A stretch of DNA of 64,000 nt from Acidobacteriota bacterium (GCA_030066195.1 JASJCB010000026.1:17058-81057); one strand, 5' to 3'; positions 1 through 9,108 are shown, counted from the first letter of the stretch. Translations and numbers: made by a program. The notes: a model not told the origin generated them from the sequence alone.

Positions 1-1832
1 GTCCGGAGGAGTTCAACCAGCAGTTCTTCTAAACGTTCGATCAGGGCCGGACGCAAAGCCAGGGTGCGTGGGAATCCCCAATTCGGGTGCAACAAAGAAG
101 CCCCAGCGGCCAGGGGGAGGTATTCTAAGCGTTCCGCATCCTTAAACGACAATTCGCCGCCAGCGAGGGCCTGAACAAGGAGGTTCGCTTGGTGAACCTC
201 GGCTATCTCAAGGTTATCCAGAACTTGAAAGTGCCCCTCGTTTTGGGTTTTGGCCGCGTGGATGGTCATGAAGAGCATGGCCACCTCGTCCCAACCGGAC
301 AAGGCCAGTTTGGCCAGTAGTTCCTTCTTCAAAAACTTATCACCCTTCAAGCTGTAGCGACCCTGGAGGTATTCCGCGCAAAGGTATTCCTGGAAGCTGA
401 GGTGGGCAAACTGCACCTTGTCCTCGGCGGGTTGCACCAACAAACCGGCGGGGTGGAGGAAGTAGGAAAGTAGGGCTTCGGTGTCAGCCGGTTTCAGCGT
501 GGTGAAGCGACCGTGTTTGCTGCCGGAGAGCAATAAGGTAACGGCGGCCAAGAGTTCTTGCTTGGACCAGATCAGTTGACGAGCTTGCGCTGAATCGTCG
601 AAGGGAGTTAGTCTTTCAGCTTCCTCGCTTCCTCGGCACTGGCTTCGCCAGGCAAGAAATCCCAAAACCAGCCTTTTTTCCGCATCGGGCCAGTGATCCA
701 ATTCCAACTTGGTGCCAGCCGCGTTATGTTTCAACTGACGATGCCGATCCTGGCGTTTGAGATAAAGGTCGATGATCTCTTCATATAAAGAAGCGCGCCC
801 GTCCGGCATGGCGTTGCGGTTCAGGTGGACCAGCGACATCAAGGTGAGGAAGATGGGGCGCCTGGCCAGGCTGAGGAGAAACGGTCGTTGGCTGTCCCGC
901 AACGCGGTCAGGAAATCCCGGACCCCCTTTTCGCTTTTACGTCGCCAGTCATCGCGCAGGCGGTACCACTTGTTGACGAAGGTTTCCACCTGTTTGAAGA
1001 GGAAGGGTTGCAGGTAGACCAGCGGCGGCGCCTCACAGTTGTAGCCTTTGCAGAGTTCCGGCAGGTCCAGGTCGGTAAAACCGCCGGGGCGTCCCGTCAA
1101 CAAAACCCGGTAGCCGCGCTTGAAGGCTTCGAAAGCCAGGCCGAGCACTTTGGTTCTTGTTTCGGGACCACCGACCTCATCGATGCCGTCGAATAACAAT
1201 AAGGTGGGTCGCCGGGTATCCTCCGGGCCGGTCTTTTCCTGTACCGATGCCTTCAACCTCGCCACGTCCAACTGAACCATGTAGCGTTTCTGCATGGGGT
1301 TTTCTTGCTGCGCCGTCAGTCGTTCTTCTTTCGCGACCGGCCTGGCGTCGTACTCGGCAAATATCCACCAGGCATCCAACAGGTCGTCCAAGGTTTCTAT
1401 CAAACTGAAGTCATAACTTCGCAATGTCAGCGGAATGGGTAGAATGCGGTTTTTGGGGTCCAGTTTCAGGCTGAAGTCGGAGATGGTTTCGGGATCGGCC
1501 AGTTCAAGCACGGTGCGGCTGACCAGGGTAGTTTTCCCGCTGCCGGGTTTGCCCGAGATCATCAGGAAGGGCCGGCCTTCCAGCAATTCCCAAAGACCTC
1601 GGCCGTGCTCTTCTTCCTCGTCCAGCTTCTCCGGGCCGACCATTTCGGCGTCCCGGCGATCCTTTTCATCTAAAAGCGGTTCGACATAAATCCGGCGCAG
1701 GGCGATGGGATCGGGCTCGTCGGTGATCTCCATCAGGTGGATCTTTTGGAAGCGGTGATAGACCCAGCGCATGTATTCGCCGCGGGCTTCGCTACGCAGG
1801 TTGCCTTCCTTGATGGCTTCCAATTCGTTCAT
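1..1832 (-). CDS. NACHT-family P-loop NTPase, C-terminus cut by window edge
   Basis: The reading frame starts at ATG 1832 and stays open to base 1, so about 610 residues are visible and the C-terminus is missing. Walker A is GKPGSGKTT (about residues 94-102). Walker B is LLLFDGIDEV (about 211-220), followed by an LLTGRPGG sensor-like strand. This arrangement, with the extra acidic residues after Walker B, is typical of NACHT/STAND NTPases, which act as regulated switches. The part after about residue 300 is helical and could be the winged-helix and superhelical sensor region. The ATG overlaps the TGA of the KAP gene (ATGA), so the two are probably translated together. Bacterial NACHT proteins include antiphage proteins; a defence role here is inference. 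No effector domain is visible before the edge. Confidence 0.85.
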   Translation of the reverse strand, partial: MNELEAIKEGNLRSEARGEYMRWVYHRFQKIHLMEITDEPDPIALRRIYVEPLLDEKDRRDAEMVGPEKLDEEEEHGRGLWELLEGRPFLMISGKPGSGKTTLVSRTVLELADPETISDFSLKLDPKNRILPIPLTLRSYDFSLIETLDDLLDAWWIFAEYDARPVAKEERLTAQQENPMQKRYMVQLDVARLKASVQEKTGPEDTRRPTLLLFDGIDEVGGPETRTKVLGLAFEAFKRGYRVLLTGRPGGFTDLDLPELCKGYNCEAPPLVYLQPFLFKQVETFVNKWYRLRDDWRRKSEKGVRDFLTALRDSQRPFLLSLARRPIFLTLMSLVHLNRNAMPDGRASLYEEIIDLYLKRQDRHRQLKHNAAGTKLELDHWPDAEKRLVLGFLAWRSQCRGSEEAERLTPFDDSAQARQLIWSKQELLAAVTLLLSGSKHGRFTTLKPADTEALLSYFLHPAGLLVQPAEDKVQFAHLSFQEYLCAEYLQGRYSLKGDKFLKKELLAKLALSGWDEVAMLFMTIHAAKTQNEGHFQVLDNLEIAEVHQANLLVQALAGGELSFKDAERLEYLPLAAGASLLHPNWGFPRTLALRPALIERLEELLVELLR

Positions 1833-3382
1833 GGCGCGTCCTCGGGTTCCAGGGGCGGTCTCAGGTTGACCAGGATGGGATTCAAGGGTTCGTTCTCGGG
1901 GAAAAATTCTTTCAACAAGATGCGCAGTTGTTCGTCGGAGCGTTTCTGGTCGATATTCTCCAGCATATGGTCCACCGCCTGGTCCATGGTCATGTTGAGA
2001 TACATCTCGGTGGTCTCGCTGTCGCTCCGAGTCGTGTTTTTGAAGACATGGGCGAAGCGCCGCTCCAGCATGATCTTGACCAGGTCCTGCTGGGGCGTGC
2101 TGAGAACGCCGCTGCTCACGGACCTCAGGTTCTGGTTGGCCAACATGTCATGCACCATGGGCCACAGTTCGGGTACGCGCTCCACCAATCGCCAGACGGG
2201 GGCGTGGAACAGGCGCAGGTAGTGACACACCAGGAACTGGACGCAAAAGATCAGGTTGTCGGTTTTGGGGGTCAGCGCCCAGGTGGCGCATAAGCTGTTG
2301 GTAAAGTTCTTGATCTTGCGCGGGTTGGGTTCCAAGAGGCGTTCCAGGAAAACCGCCAGTTGTTTGCTGTGGTCGCCGAAATCATGGGCCTCCAATTGGT
2401 CGATGAGGAAGCGGCAAACCTCGGAATGACCGGGTTTGGGGACGGGAACGGTTGCCTGAAACAGCTTTTCCAGGTATTCGCGGTTTTCCACCTCGCTACG
2501 ACCGTCCCAAACCCGGGAAAGCGCATTGAGCACGGCGGTGTCGTCGATGCCGAAGACGAAGACACAGTTATGGGTGCTTAGGTAGAGCTTGATAAATTCC
2601 AACAAGTCTTTGACCACGGTCTCTTCACAGCGGTCCAGGTCGTCGATGAAGATGATCAGGCGGCGATCCTCGATGGCTTTTTCACCGCGTTTTTTGGTCG
2701 CCCGGTAGTGGCCTTCCAATAACTGGCTGACGGCGTCCTCGAAGAGCAGGTGAAAGCGCTGCCCGTCGGACAGGTCGAGCAGCTTGGAGGCGCCCTGTTG
2801 CCAGGCCTCGGTGACAGCATTGGTTGTCCCACTCGCTACCTTGGTCGTTCGCGTGTTTTTGAGGGTCAGGGCCATGTCGATCCCGCGCTCCAGAAGCGTG
2901 GCCGTGGCCAGGGCAAAGGGACGCCAGTTCTCGCTGACCCTGGTTTTGGTTTTGGTCCAGGCGGTGAACTGATTGCGGATTTCCAGGAGCAGCGGAATCA
3001 GGGGAAAGTCGGCGCTTTGATGCTGCCAGGGCGAGAACCAGACACAGGGACTTTGTCGTGCGCGCTTGAATAGTTCCGGGTCATACTTTATGCCCCATTC
3101 TTCGCATAGCTGCTTGTATTGTCCGTCGGCGATGTACTTGCGCCAGGTCTCGTCTTCGCCCTTCTCCGGGCCCAGGGGCATGGTCTGGCTGACGGGGCTG
3201 CCGCCCAAGGTGGCGAAGGCGCGTTTCAAGACACTGGTCTTGCCGCTGCCCCACTTGCCGGTGACGCGGACGGCAAAGGGCGGCGGCACCTCCAGCAGCA
3301 GGCGTGCCAGTTGATCGCCCACGCGGCCGATGCCGAAGTGATCGTGCAAGGTCCAGTGATCGTGGTGGTAGCGTTGCTTCAT
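1829..3382 (-). CDS. KAP family P-loop NTPase
   Basis: 517 residues. Walker A GKWGSGKTS lies at 42-50, the KAP-typical WFSPWQ at 115-120, Walker B LIIFIDDLD at 242-250 and a following strand VFVFGID at 274-280. These match the KAP P-loop family (PF07693), ATPases often found in mobile or defence contexts and sometimes membrane-bound. The hydrophobic part between Walker A and B (about 150-180) is weak, so membrane insertion is uncertain. It is the first gene of a two-gene minus-strand unit and its stop overlaps the start of the NACHT gene. I see no strong Shine-Dalgarno before ATG 3382. The family call is firm; the function (defence or another NTP-driven switch) is inferred from the pairing. 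Confidence 0.87.
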   Translation of the reverse strand: MKQRYHHDHWTLHDHFGIGRVGDQLARLLLEVPPPFAVRVTGKWGSGKTSVLKRAFATLGGSPVSQTMPLGPEKGEDETWRKYIADGQYKQLCEEWGIKYDPELFKRARQSPCVWFSPWQHQSADFPLIPLLLEIRNQFTAWTKTKTRVSENWRPFALATATLLERGIDMALTLKNTRTTKVASGTTNAVTEAWQQGASKLLDLSDGQRFHLLFEDAVSQLLEGHYRATKKRGEKAIEDRRLIIFIDDLDRCEETVVKDLLEFIKLYLSTHNCVFVFGIDDTAVLNALSRVWDGRSEVENREYLEKLFQATVPVPKPGHSEVCRFLIDQLEAHDFGDHSKQLAVFLERLLEPNPRKIKNFTNSLCATWALTPKTDNLIFCVQFLVCHYLRLFHAPVWRLVERVPELWPMVHDMLANQNLRSVSSGVLSTPQQDLVKIMLERRFAHVFKNTTRSDSETTEMYLNMTMDQAVDHMLENIDQKRSDEQLRILLKEFFPENEPLNPILVNLRPPLEPEDAP

Positions 3383-3510
3383 GGTCGTCCCAAGTGCTTC
3401 TTCGGGCAGATCTTACCATTAGTCGCGAAAAAAAGCCGGCCCCTCGGGCCCGCAAGCGCCCACCTGGCTGCAAGCCAAGCATCGCCCCCCGGGCGAGGCG
3501 AGGCGAAAAA

Positions 3511-3733
3511 CCCTGGGCGCGCACGCATCCTGCGTGCTCTTCCCCGGGATGGGCGAGGACTAAAGAATTAAAAAGAAGAAACTTAAAGATTCAAAGACAC
3601 GAGCCGCCTTACTTCGCACGGCGCGAATCTCGGTTGGGATGCACGCAGGATGCGTGCGCGCCCAGGGGTTTCGCCTCGCTTCGCGTGGCGCGAATCTCGG
3701 TTGGGATGCACGCAGGATGCGTGCGCGCCCAGG
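3511..3733. repeat. Palindromic intergenic element, copy 1, with extra half-copy
   Basis: Bases 3511-3537 and 3641-3667 form a perfect 27-bp inverted repeat (core GCACGCATCCTGCGTGC and its complement) enclosing about 100 bp. The right arm with its flank is then repeated exactly: 3620-3666 equals 3687-3733 (47 bp, period 67). The outer flanks GCGAGGCGAAA also mirror each other. A related element lies at 5851-5991. It contains no reading frame of note and sits between divergently transcribed genes. It resembles a MITE- or REP-type non-autonomous repeat. Confidence 0.8.
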
Positions 3734-3803
3734 CTTTTTTCCCGTGTTGAGTCGGCTTCGTTCTCGCGTTATCATTCGCACAGACACTTAGGGAGGAACC
3801 GGC

Positions 3804-4676
3804 ATGATTCGATTCTTTTTATTGATGCTTATCAGTGCGACGGGTTTCGCGGCGGATACCGACGCCCTGAAAGCCGAGATTCAGAAGTTGACCGCCGATC
3901 AAAAAGCGACCTACGGCATTGCCTACCACAACCTGACCACCGGCGAGGAACTGCTGATCAACGCGCATGACCGCATGCACGCGGCCAGTACCATGAAGGT
4001 GCCCGTCATGATGCAACTGTTCGCGAAGATGGAGCGCGGCGAGTTGGACCTGAAACGCAAGCTGCCCGTGGTCAACAAGTTCAAGAGCATCGTGGACGGT
4101 TCGCCCTACACCATTTCCACCGATTGGGAGAGGGAGTTACACGGCAAGGAGGGCGAGGAAGTCCCTATCGAGGAGATGATCCGCCTGATGATCGTGCGTT
4201 CCAGCAACCTGGCCACCAACATCCTCATCGCGTTAGCCGATGCGAAACAGACCACGGCCCTGATGCGCGGGTTCGGGGCCAAAAACATCCAGGTGCTGCG
4301 CGGGGTAGAGGATATCAAGGCCTTCGAGGCCGGGCTGAGCAACGAGTCGACCGCACATGACATGATGAAGGTAATGATTGCCTGCGCCACCTCGCCCGCC
4401 TTCAAGCAATCCAGCCGCGAGAAGATGCTGGCTATTTTACGCGGCCAGGAGGATCGGAAAACCATTCCGGCCGGGTTGCCGGAGGATGCGGTGGTCGCCA
4501 ATAAGACGGGCGCCATCTCCAGGGTGCAGCACGATGCCGCCGTGGTCGACCTGCCCGACGGCACGCGTTACGTGCTGGTGATCTTCGCCCGCGATTTCGA
4601 CGATCAGCGGCCCAGGGTCATCGAAACCGGAGCGGCGATCAGTCGCGCCGTCTACCGACACGTGGCCGGTCGATGA
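3804..4676 (+). CDS. Class A beta-lactamase-like serine hydrolase, secreted
   Basis: 290 residues with an N-terminal signal peptide (about 1-16). The serine-hydrolase triad motifs are present: STMK at 62-65, SSN at 133-135 (equivalent to SDN) and KTG at 234-236. The omega-loop-like stretch GVED (167-170), followed by the AFEAGLSN and TAHDM pattern, is typical of the beta-lactamase2 family (PF13354). The start has a good Shine-Dalgarno (GGAGG) seven bases upstream. The gene ends in an ATGA overlap with the NamZ/DUF1343 gene. In Bacillus a NamZ gene lies beside AmiE, another serine hydrolase of the penicillin-binding fold, so a peptidoglycan-recycling peptidase or amidase role is as plausible as beta-lactam hydrolysis. 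Substrate is not determined by the motifs. Confidence 0.85.
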   Translation: MIRFFLLMLISATGFAADTDALKAEIQKLTADQKATYGIAYHNLTTGEELLINAHDRMHAASTMKVPVMMQLFAKMERGELDLKRKLPVVNKFKSIVDGSPYTISTDWERELHGKEGEEVPIEEMIRLMIVRSSNLATNILIALADAKQTTALMRGFGAKNIQVLRGVEDIKAFEAGLSNESTAHDMMKVMIACATSPAFKQSSREKMLAILRGQEDRKTIPAGLPEDAVVANKTGAISRVQHDAAVVDLPDGTRYVLVIFARDFDDQRPRVIETGAAISRAVYRHVAGR

Positions 4677-5839
4677 TTCTACTGCTATTTACACTCCTGG
4701 CCGCCGGCGGCGTAGAGACCGGACTGGACGTGCTGATTGCCGATGATTTTGCGCCCTTGAAGGGCAAGACGGTCGCGGTGCTCACCAACCATTCGGCGCT
4801 GGATCGACACGGGCGGCACCTGACCGATCACCTGGTCGGCCGCAAAGATTTCAAGCTCAAAGCCTTCCTGGCTCCCGAGCACGGTTTCGCGGGGAAGCTG
4901 GATCGCGAGGGCATTGCCCACGGCACGGATTCACGGACGGGTTTGACCGTGTACAGCCTCTACGGCAAGACCAAAGAACCCACGGCGGAGATGCTGGATG
5001 GGGTGGATGTGCTGCTGTTCGATATTCAGGATATCGGCACGCGTTTCTACACCTACCAGACCACCATGCTCTACGCCATGCGGGTCTGCGCCCGCCTGAA
5101 GGTGGCCGTGATCGTCTTGGACCGGCCCAACCCTATCGGCGGCGTACGCGTGACGGGTCCCGTTCTGGACGCGGATCGCTTCAGCTTCACCGGGTCCTTC
5201 TCCATGCCCGTGGTGCACGGCATGACCCTGGGCGAAACCGCGCTGATGTTCCGAGCCGAGGAGAAGTTGGACCTGGACCTGAAGGTGATCGCCTGCAAGG
5301 GGTGGCAGCGTGATCAACGGTTCGACGAAACCGGGTTGATGTGGATTAATCCCTCGCCCAATATGCGCAACCTGAAGCAGGCGCTACTGTATCCGGCGAT
5401 CGGCCTGTTGGAGTTCACCAATCTCAGCGTGGGTCGCGGTACCGATGCGCCGTTCGAGCATTTCGGCGCGCCCTGGTTGCAACCCGTCGCCTTCTGCAAG
5501 CGGTTGAACGCGGCCGGCCTGCCGGGGGTGCGTTTCGTGCCGCATCGGTTTACGCCGGAGAGCGGGCCTTACAAGGGCGAGCGTTGCGGCGGCGTTTGGT
5601 TGTCCCTGCGCAATGCCGAAAGCTGGGAACCGGTGCGGACCTCGTACGTGATCTATCGGACCTTGCGGCAGATGTACCCCGACGATTACCGGGCCGAGCG
5701 CTACCTGCGCCTGCTGGGCAATGCGCGGTCCTTCGAGCAGTTGAACGCGGACGAACCGATCGACAACATCCTGGCCGGGGAAGCCAAAGAGCGCACGCCT
5801 TTCATGAAGATACGAGGGAAGCATCTACTCTACGAGTAA
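4673..5839 (+). CDS. Exo-beta-N-acetylmuramidase NamZ-like (DUF1343)
   Basis: 388 residues, the usual length for DUF1343 (PF07075). A short hydrophobic N-terminus (about 1-13) may be a signal peptide. Family signatures include LTNHSALD (37-44), APEHGF (67-72) and FDIQDIGTRFYTY (116-128), followed by RPNPIGG and GMTLGE. Characterised members (B. subtilis NamZ/YbbC) release terminal MurNAc from peptidoglycan fragments. The start codon overlaps the stop of the serine hydrolase gene (ATGA), so the two probably form one cell-wall recycling unit. Residues 217-240 (MWINPSPNMRNL) are also conserved in the family. Family assignment is strong; the exact product here is inferred from homologues. Confidence 0.9.
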   Translation: MILLLFTLLAAGGVETGLDVLIADDFAPLKGKTVAVLTNHSALDRHGRHLTDHLVGRKDFKLKAFLAPEHGFAGKLDREGIAHGTDSRTGLTVYSLYGKTKEPTAEMLDGVDVLLFDIQDIGTRFYTYQTTMLYAMRVCARLKVAVIVLDRPNPIGGVRVTGPVLDADRFSFTGSFSMPVVHGMTLGETALMFRAEEKLDLDLKVIACKGWQRDQRFDETGLMWINPSPNMRNLKQALLYPAIGLLEFTNLSVGRGTDAPFEHFGAPWLQPVAFCKRLNAAGLPGVRFVPHRFTPESGPYKGERCGGVWLSLRNAESWEPVRTSYVIYRTLRQMYPDDYRAERYLRLLGNARSFEQLNADEPIDNILAGEAKERTPFMKIRGKHLLYE

Positions 5840-5850
5840 CCCCCCTGAGC

Positions 5851-5991
5851 GCGCACGCATCCCGCGTGCTTTTTCTTGGGATGGGCGAAAGCTACGGAGT
5901 TAATTTAAAACAACTTAAGAAACCGGATACACGAACCGCCTCGCTTCGCGTGGTGCGAATCTCGGCTTGCAAGCACGCGGGATGCGTGCGC
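5851..5991. repeat. Palindromic intergenic element, copy 2
   Basis: A perfect 19-bp inverted repeat, GCGCACGCATCCCGCGTGC at 5851-5869 and its complement at 5973-5991, encloses about 103 bp. The interior shares GGGATGGGCGA (5878-5888) and the stretch ending TGCGAATCTCGG with the element at 3511-3667. The two copies differ by compensated changes in both arms (CCTGC becomes CCCGC with a matching change opposite), which suggests selection on the stem or gene conversion. It fills the gap between the NamZ gene and the convergent ATPase gene, so it could also act as a terminator structure. Confidence 0.78.
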
Positions 5992-6012
5992 GGCCAGGGT
6001 CGCTTTGCTCAC

Positions 6013-7767
6013 TCAGTCCCATTGCTTGTGGATGTAGTTGATCTCCGTGGCCGTGCCGATGCCTTCCTGCTTGCACAGGGCTGCCGCTTCCTCCGTGAAG
6101 CCGCCCAGGGATAGGAAACCGGCCAGGACCGTTCGGTCCGGGTTGTCGTCCGCGAAGAGTTTGACCTTGGCGGCGAAATGGGCGACCGCTTTGTCGTTGG
6201 TTGCTCTTTCGGTTTTCTTGACCTCTACCAGCAGGGTCACGTTCTCCGCACCGTCCACGCGCAGGTCGATTTCGCCCTTGTGGCCCTTGGGTCCCTGGAC
6301 CATGTGGCGCGGGTAGATGGTCTCGACGCGGATCGCCGGGTCGTCGGCGAAACCCTCGAAATAGTCGGCGGGTTGAAATGAACCCCGAACCCGCATGTCG
6401 ATTTCCAACTGGGCTTCGGCCAGGCGGCCGGATACCTGGTTGAGCTGGTTTTGCAGCGCTTTTTTCTCCCCGGTCAGCTTTTCGACCAGGTAGTCGATGC
6501 CCTGGTCCGCCTCCGGGTCCAGTTTGGTCAGTTGATCGCCCAACCGTCTTTGCAGCAGCAGGAAGAAGGTGCCGTCCCTAAGACCGGAGTAGCGGTCGTG
6601 CAGCCCGCCGCGAATCAATTCGGCCTTGCGCAGGCGGACCAGTTTTTCCAGGATGGCGTCCTCGTCCAGGTCCAGTTGGAGTTCCGTCTTCAGCCTGAGC
6701 GCGGAGTATACCTCTTCCGGGTTGCGGCTGAGCAACAACAGGATGCGCTTGGCATGTACCTCGTTGATGCGGCTCAGCGCTCGTTCGAACCAGGTGATCC
6801 AGCCCGAGGCCAGTTCCGCATCCTCGCTGCTGGTCTCGAATTCGATCACGCGAATCACGCCCTCGCGGGTGGTCAGGTCGCGGTCGGGGCAGCGGGAACG
6901 GATGGTGCAGGCGATGAAGAAGGGATCATGGCGGCACAGTTCGTTGATCAGCAGGGCGGTTTCGTTGGTTATGGGTTCGTTATAGGTCTCCGCGTAGCGG
7001 TACACGGCGGTCAGCCCGTCCTTCTCGGACAGGTAGGGCGAGAAGGGCATTTTGCTGAGGCGGCCGGCTTCCAGGAAGGTGTCGACCACCTCCACCAACC
7101 AACCCACCGCGGAGCCGGTGGCCAGCATGGGCGCTATTTTCGATTCGGATAATGCGTGATAGCTGCCCGGAATGGTTTCGTCCAGGTTGGTTTTTTCCTT
7201 ATCCAAATAGACATAGCGGCTCAGGTTTTGAAACTCGTCGATAATCACCAGAAAGGGCCGCTTAAAAAGCGCGGCGAATGCATGGGGGGCATGAATAGCC
7301 GCGTCCCACATGGAGTCGAAGAACTCTTTCTCGAAATGTTTCCTTAGTGCATCGACACGCCTGACGATGGGTTTGATGTCGTGCTTGACACCATAGGCGC
7401 GCATGTCGTCCAGATCCCATTGCTCGTCTTGCAGAAGCGCGGCATCGCGCTCCAGAAACGAGATGTATTGCCTGCCGAAGGTTTTCAGATAAGTGAAGGC
7501 CAGGTCCGGGTACCAGGTTCTGCGTTCCGGGATTTCGATGTAGAAGGGAATGACCGGGCCGTTTTCCATCCACAGCTTGTTGAAGATGCGCTGCACAAAC
7601 GCCGTCTTGCCGGACTTCTTGCGACCCAGAATGACCCTTGACTTGGAAAGCTTGCGCGGAATCAGGGAAATCCACTTGCCGTATTCCTCGAATTCCTTCT
7701 CGCGACCGGTGAACAGGTCGGCATCGCCGATATTTTCCTGTAGTGGATAAAGATCATTTCCGGACAT
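6013..7767 (-). CDS. AAA ATPase with C-terminal PD-(D/E)XK nuclease-like domain
   Basis: 584 residues from ATG 7767, chosen because GGGGGA lies just upstream and a longer start (7914) would run into the divergent M48 gene. Walker A GRKKSGKT is at 48-55 and Walker B LVIIDE at 173-178, followed by a winged-helix-like region. The C-terminus has GEID (498-501) and EVK (515-517) spaced as in PD-(D/E)XK nucleases. This layout resembles the archaeal-type ATPase_2/DUF234 proteins, whose cellular role is poorly known. A coiled-coil stretch (about 440-475) precedes the nuclease-like domain. It is a single gene, convergent with NamZ and divergent from the peptidase. Nuclease activity is inferred from the motif spacing only. 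Confidence 0.75.
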   Translation of the reverse strand: MSGNDLYPLQENIGDADLFTGREKEFEEYGKWISLIPRKLSKSRVILGRKKSGKTAFVQRIFNKLWMENGPVIPFYIEIPERRTWYPDLAFTYLKTFGRQYISFLERDAALLQDEQWDLDDMRAYGVKHDIKPIVRRVDALRKHFEKEFFDSMWDAAIHAPHAFAALFKRPFLVIIDEFQNLSRYVYLDKEKTNLDETIPGSYHALSESKIAPMLATGSAVGWLVEVVDTFLEAGRLSKMPFSPYLSEKDGLTAVYRYAETYNEPITNETALLINELCRHDPFFIACTIRSRCPDRDLTTREGVIRVIEFETSSEDAELASGWITWFERALSRINEVHAKRILLLLSRNPEEVYSALRLKTELQLDLDEDAILEKLVRLRKAELIRGGLHDRYSGLRDGTFFLLLQRRLGDQLTKLDPEADQGIDYLVEKLTGEKKALQNQLNQVSGRLAEAQLEIDMRVRGSFQPADYFEGFADDPAIRVETIYPRHMVQGPKGHKGEIDLRVDGAENVTLLVEVKKTERATNDKAVAHFAAKVKLFADDNPDRTVLAGFLSLGGFTEEAAALCKQEGIGTATEINYIHKQWD

Positions 7768-7894
7768 CGGGTCCCCCATACGGCAAGCATAACACAAGCC
7801 GCGCGGCTGCTTCATGGTTAGGATGCCGCAATGAGCCGGTTTCCCTCCTGCTCTCGTTTTGCTAGAGTAGAGCGAACAACACCGGAGGTCCGCC

Positions 7895-8962
7895 ATGAGC
7901 CAGGATTCGCGCATCTATGCCTGCCGAGGCTGTGAAGCCAAAAACCGTATCTTTCCCAGGAAGGTGGCCGCCCGACCCAATAACGTCAACTGCGGCAGTT
8001 GCGGCAAACCCCTTTTCCTGCCGCCGGATGCGCCGCTGACCGCCATCGACGGCAGCGCCTACCAGCATCCGCTGGACAAAAGCGCCCTGGAGATGCTGCG
8101 CAAGGTGCCGGGCACCAACACCATCCTGCGCTTTTTAATTCGCGAGCTCTCCGAACGGCGCCTGCGCATGTATTTCCAGCAGGCCTATGTGAAGGTGACG
8201 CCGGTTCACCTGACGCCGCTTTACGACCATATCGAACATTCCGCGCATATTTTGGACCTGGAGATGGTGCCGCAACTATTCGTCATGAACGATCCCCGCC
8301 CCAACGCCTTCGCCATCGGCGTGGACGACCCCTTCGTGGTGGTGACCACGGCGCTGTTGGACACCCTGGATGAGGCTCAGATCCGCGGCGTGATTGCCCA
8401 CGAGTTGGGTCATATCCAGGCCGGGCACCAGCTCTATCGCACCGCGCTTTACCTGATCGTCAACCTGGCTCAATTCCTGGTCGGCAACCTGATCCCCATG
8501 CGCGACATGGCCTTGAAGGCGATCTATTACGCTCTCTTGTACTGGAACCGCTGTTCGGAACTCACCGGGGACCGGGCCCAGATGTTGATTCAGCGCGATT
8601 ATGAAAGCTACGTGGCCTGCGAGATGAAATTTGCCGGCGGTTGCAACTACACCAACGGCATGCTGAATATGGACGCCTTCCTGGAACAGGCGGAAGAAGC
8701 CGTGAAGATGAAGGAAGAGCATATTCTCAACCGGGTTTACAGCTCCATGCAAGCGGCTGAAACCACGCATCCCTATCCGGTCTGGCGCGTGGGTCATATG
8801 AGCGAGTGGATCTACGACGGCAATTTCCTGGACATCATCCACGGCACCTATCCGGCTCGCAAAACCGCCGATGATTTGGAACCTCAGGAATCGGAGGAGG
8901 ATGCCCCGTCCTCGGTCAAAGAACTGATCGGCCAGTGGCGCAAAACCCTGTCCGGCAAATAG
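7895..8962 (+). CDS. M48 family metallopeptidase with N-terminal zinc ribbon
   Basis: 355 residues. Two CxxC pairs (C10/C13 and C33/C36) form a zinc ribbon like that at the start of thioredoxin 2. The M48 catalytic motif HELGH is at 169-173 and the third zinc ligand is probably E222 in the SELTGDRA stretch. A hydrophobic helix (about 183-212) between them may be membrane-associated, as in other HtpX/Ste24-type peptidases, but there is no signal peptide, so the ribbon is probably cytosolic. The start has GGAGG seven bases upstream. It stands alone, convergent with the M20 gene. The fusion of a ribbon to an M48 domain is seen in other bacteria; substrate unknown. Confidence 0.87.
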   Translation: MSQDSRIYACRGCEAKNRIFPRKVAARPNNVNCGSCGKPLFLPPDAPLTAIDGSAYQHPLDKSALEMLRKVPGTNTILRFLIRELSERRLRMYFQQAYVKVTPVHLTPLYDHIEHSAHILDLEMVPQLFVMNDPRPNAFAIGVDDPFVVVTTALLDTLDEAQIRGVIAHELGHIQAGHQLYRTALYLIVNLAQFLVGNLIPMRDMALKAIYYALLYWNRCSELTGDRAQMLIQRDYESYVACEMKFAGGCNYTNGMLNMDAFLEQAEEAVKMKEEHILNRVYSSMQAAETTHPYPVWRVGHMSEWIYDGNFLDIIHGTYPARKTADDLEPQESEEDAPSSVKELIGQWRKTLSGK

Positions 8963-9108
8963 GGGCAGGCCCACCGACCGTCATTTCGAGCCCTATGAGT
9001 TTTGACGTGCTCCAGGCTCTCGGGGCCTCTCTTGCGAAAGCCCTTATGTTGACCGTCTTAAACTCTGAATTGTCGCTCCGCGAACGCCCGGCGTTCGAGG
9101 ACTTTCGG

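Noticed and set aside
7768..7914. Longer N-terminus of the ATPase gene
   Set aside because: It overlaps the start and ribosome-binding site of the divergent M48 gene; ATG 7767 has its own GGGGGA.
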